A stretch of 64,000 nucleotides of DNA from Chryseobacterium sp. Bi04 (lineage in GTDB: Bacteria > Bacteroidota > Bacteroidia > Flavobacteriales > Weeksellaceae), in contig NZ_CAKKLP010000001.1 of NCBI RefSeq assembly GCF_918698085.1, positions 186,001 through 250,000 on the forward strand, given 5' to 3'. Every line of letters begins with the position of its first letter. Positions within the stretch are counted from its first letter, which is position 1. The position numbers and the translations under genes were made by a program. Below the pieces are notes generated by a model, which did not search any database, was not told the origin of the DNA, and saw nothing but the letters and a program-made list of their open reading frames with translations. This document shows, piece by piece, positions 61,445-64,000 of this stretch.

Positions 61445-64000
61445 TTATTCCGTTCCAGAACTATCCTTCTTTTTAAAGACATTATGTAAAAAGCCTTTCT
61501 TTTTCTCACGTTGCGGTTTAGGATCCGGCTGTTTGTCTTTTGAATCTTTGATTTTATTTTTTATTTCTTTAACAGACTGCTTCACGTCTTTCACAGAAGA
61601 AACGGCATCCTTCACTGTTTTTTCCGTTTTTTCAACATTCTTACCAATCAATGTTTTTTTCAAACCCAGCTCAATTCCTTTCCAAAAAAGATTAAAAAAC
61701 GACTTCGTAGGATCTCTTTCTACATTTTCTACCGTCACCGCCTCTGGGAAGCTTCCGGAATTGGATTTTAAGAAAACATTTGCTACAGCCGTGAGGAAAC
61801 CTTTCTTCTCATGATTATCTTTGGTAAGAACAGCAATCTTCAGGTCTTTATGTTTTAAATTAAATGTTCCGTGTAATCCAGCCGGATTTCCCTTAAAACT
61901 GAAGAGCATTTCCTGAATTGTTCCAGCAGTAGCCGTTACATGAAGATAAGGCCTGATAAACGGATTGATTCCACTTGCAGGAAGATTCGCCGTCCTGCCC
62001 GAAATCACAAATCCATCATTCTGATCAGCAACATCAAAGTTCCAGTTCACAGCAAGCGGTGCCAGATTCATAAATGAACAATTGATTTTAATATCAACTT
62101 TGGTAGGTTTTCCTTTTGCTTTGGCAGAGTTCAGGTTTTTGACGTTCATATTGAAATTACTGAATATCAGTTTCCCCGGCCCCATACTTTCGGGAGTATC
62201 TTCTTCATACACCAAAACAGAGTTCTTCAGGTCCAGATTGGCAATATTCATCGGAATTTTAACGGACCGCAACATCCTGGAATATAAAGCTTTCACTTTA
62301 GGGTCATCTTTTGGAATCTTACTTCTGAAAATATTAGCATCAGCAGAATGAATGGTTACATGGGATGCATTGATAAATTTTTGGTGAGAGAAAAGATCCC
62401 AGCTGCCTTCTGCAATAATCTGCCCTGCTTTCAAATCATAAAGGTCTCTTTCTACAGGAATCATTTTGATAAACTGGGCTCTCGAAATGAGAGGCTTCAT
62501 AGCAAAATTATTAACCTGGATTTTATTTTTATTTAATTTCAAAAGTCCGAGACTGATATGGTAGAACTGAGTTTTATAAGCCAAATTACGGGTCGTCAGA
62601 AAATAATCTTTTACATTCAAAGAAAGTCCCTGATTATTGGGCTTAGGAGTAATTTCGATACCATTTACCGTAGCGTTCAGGTCATGAAATGCCAGCGGCT
62701 GTTTTCCTTTATCATAAATAATCTCGGAGTTTTTTAAAGAAACTTTTCTTACAATTACAGAATGGATAATCCCTGGCCTGGGATTTCCAGGTTTTGTATG
62801 ACTTCCTGCCTTAATTGTTCCGTTTACATTTTCTATAAGGACATCTTTAAGATCCAGCATCAGCTTTCTATCAATAAAATTAAATTTATTAATATTAAAT
62901 GCAATATGCTTGGTTGTTACGTCCATTGTTATCCGCTCATTTACAGGAGCTGCCGGTGTTAAAACAACATTTCTGATTTCTCCGCTTGTTGGCTTTAAGG
63001 CTACGCTTCCTATCTTAATATTCTGATGATTAGAATAGACAATATTTTTTCCGGAAAATGTGAAATCTTTATATCCGAGAGGAATAACCTTTTCAGAAGT
63101 TTCTTTGGTGAATACCAGCTGATTAATGCTTAAATTAAGATTTCCGGCAGACAGAAGATTTTTTCCGTCCGGTTTATTAATCTTAACCACAGCATTATTA
63201 AGTTTTATATTTTCTAAGTCAACTTCAAAGTTTGATTTCTTTTCAGTCTTATGAGTCTTTATTCCTGTATTATAAACTGTTAAAACAGGATTTTGGAAAT
63301 CAGCATTGGCAAGAGAAACCTTATTTTTATTTAAAACGACATCTTTAAAATCCATCCTGGGAATGGTAAATTCAAACAACCGCGTTTTCCTGGGGTAGAA
63401 CTTTTTAAACTGATCAAAAGACAGAAGCGGAATCAGTTTAAAGTCTTCTACCGACATCTGGCCGTCTGCTGTATTAATAGAATCAATGGTAATAGCATAT
63501 ACTTCATCTGGCCGGAAAAAGAATTTTTGCCCTTTAATACTGTAGCGGTCAAAAACCACGGGTAGCTTGCTCTCTACGGATTCTTCTGTCAGCTGTAAGT
63601 TTTCTACAAAAAGATCCAGATGCTGTACCGATAAAAATTTTTGCTTGGTAGGTCTGAAAATAGCTATTGTTCCATCATTAATTCTGATGTTTTCAAATAA
63701 AAACGGATTTCTCTTTTTCCCTGTGTTTTGTTCAACAGGTTTTGCAAGAACCACATTCAAATTAGGTTTTGCCAACAGCAGATCTGAGGAACTTATCTTT
63801 TTATTGAAAATAGCATCATAAATACCAAAACGGCTTATTTTTAAAGTATCAATAGTTCCCTGTAGCCCTATAACATCAGTGTTTTGTGGATTCTTACTGT
63901 TTACGGAAAGAGCTGTCGCTAAAATATTTCCTGTACTGAGATCTACATCCAGCGTCTTGTAGGATACCTTATAGTCCGTATTCTTTTTAATATAATCGGG
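61445..64000 (-). CDS. AsmA-like / DUF748-type protein (N-terminus beyond window)
   Basis: At least 851 residues; the frame is open to the right edge, so the start codon is outside. Repeated beta-strand modules with Leu/Val/Asn-rich strands (VDLENIKLNNAVVKI, VVLNKNKVSLANADF, IANLDLKNSVLVYEE) resemble AsmA family proteins, which form bridge-like grooves between the inner and outer membrane. The C-terminal 100 residues are Lys-rich (KEIKNKIKDSKDKQ). An apparent in-frame start at 63775 is TTG and was rejected. Confidence 0.72.
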   Translation of the reverse strand, partial: PDYIKKNTDYKVSYKTLDVDLSTGNILATALSVNSKNPQNTDVIGLQGTIDTLKISRFGIYDAIFNKKISSSDLLLAKPNLNVVLAKPVEQNTGKKRNPFLFENIRINDGTIAIFRPTKQKFLSVQHLDLFVENLQLTEESVESKLPVVFDRYSIKGQKFFFRPDEVYAITIDSINTADGQMSVEDFKLIPLLSFDQFKKFYPRKTRLFEFTIPRMDFKDVVLNKNKVSLANADFQNPVLTVYNTGIKTHKTEKKSNFEVDLENIKLNNAVVKINKPDGKNLLSAGNLNLSINQLVFTKETSEKVIPLGYKDFTFSGKNIVYSNHQNIKIGSVALKPTSGEIRNVVLTPAAPVNERITMDVTTKHIAFNINKFNFIDRKLMLDLKDVLIENVNGTIKAGSHTKPGNPRPGIIHSVIVRKVSLKNSEIIYDKGKQPLAFHDLNATVNGIEITPKPNNQGLSLNVKDYFLTTRNLAYKTQFYHISLGLLKLNKNKIQVNNFAMKPLISRAQFIKMIPVERDLYDLKAGQIIAEGSWDLFSHQKFINASHVTIHSADANIFRSKIPKDDPKVKALYSRMLRSVKIPMNIANLDLKNSVLVYEEDTPESMGPGKLIFSNFNMNVKNLNSAKAKGKPTKVDIKINCSFMNLAPLAVNWNFDVADQNDGFVISGRTANLPASGINPFIRPYLHVTATAGTIQEMLFSFKGNPAGLHGTFNLKHKDLKIAVLTKDNHEKKGFLTAVANVFLKSNSGSFPEAVTVENVERDPTKSFFNLFWKGIELGLKKTLIGKNVEKTEKTVKDAVSSVKDVKQSVKEIKNKIKDSKDKQPDPKPQREKKKGFLHNVFKKKDSSGTE

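Noticed and set aside
63773-63775. Start of the AsmA-like gene at 63775
   Set aside because: The codon is TTG and the frame stays open with matching AsmA-like sequence to the window edge.
1-64000. CRISPR arrays, insertion sequences, rRNA genes and prophage modules
   Set aside because: No regularly spaced repeats, transposase, integrase, phage structural genes or rRNA-like sequence were seen on reading both strands.

Overview
The window is chromosomal DNA of a flavobacterium, most likely Chryseobacterium or a close relative (Weeksellaceae). This rests on AT-rich sequence, the Bacteroidota promoter -7 motif TAnnTTTG before many genes, absence of obvious Shine-Dalgarno sequences, flavobacterial families (PorD of the type IX secretion system, DUF5686, DUF6646, L21 with a long C-terminal tail), and flavobacterial gene order (bamD-rpoZ-coaBC-porD-recN; miaB, a sigma-54 regulator, lptE and a TPR protein). 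The species is not determined.

Layout. 0-6.3 kb: start of a peroxidase, recN, porD, coaBC, rpoZ, bamD, and a TetR regulator, all on the minus strand. 6.4-8.9 kb: plus-strand tatD, tcdA, rnpA and a DUF4126 membrane protein. 9-17 kb: a minus-strand block with an acidic repeat-rich TPR protein, lptE, a sigma-54 activator, small envelope proteins with TonB-C-like domains (one broken by frameshifts), and miaB. 17-23.4 kb: poxB, lysA behind an attenuator-like leader, an exonuclease fused to a degenerate GIY-YIG domain, and a HerA-like ATPase. 24-26 kb: a sulfur-handling operon (persulfide dioxygenase/rhodanese, rhodanese lipoprotein, thioredoxin).

27-31 kb holds rseP and two identical tRNA-Asn genes. 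Between them lie a frameshifted secreted orphan, bounded by a 38-bp direct repeat, and a lone ABC-type ATPase. 31.4-39.4 kb: a DUF5686 outer-membrane protein, a tandem trio of small six-cysteine peptides with double-glycine-type leaders, ribosomal proteins L27/L21, a zinc-peptidase lipoprotein, an acyltransferase, miaE and DUF502. 39.4-49 kb: tryptophanase, an FAD monooxygenase plus aminotransferase operon, a TonB-dependent receptor, a PQQ sugar dehydrogenase, and a BlaI/BlaR1-like pair with a clear operator. 49-64 kb: uvrB, membrane proteins, pabB with a class IV aminotransferase, menD, a 2OG oxygenase, two more double-glycine-type peptides, a radical SAM protein, and an AsmA-like protein that runs off the right edge.

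Most genes are housekeeping: envelope biogenesis, tRNA modification (MiaB then MiaE), folate and menaquinone synthesis from chorismate, and DNA repair. The least explained parts are the five small leader-bearing peptides, for which no exporter lies in the window, the Lys-rich leader peptide plus terminator before lysA, and the short motif repeated in the acidic protein at 9-11 kb. No CRISPR array, insertion sequence, integrase or rRNA was seen.
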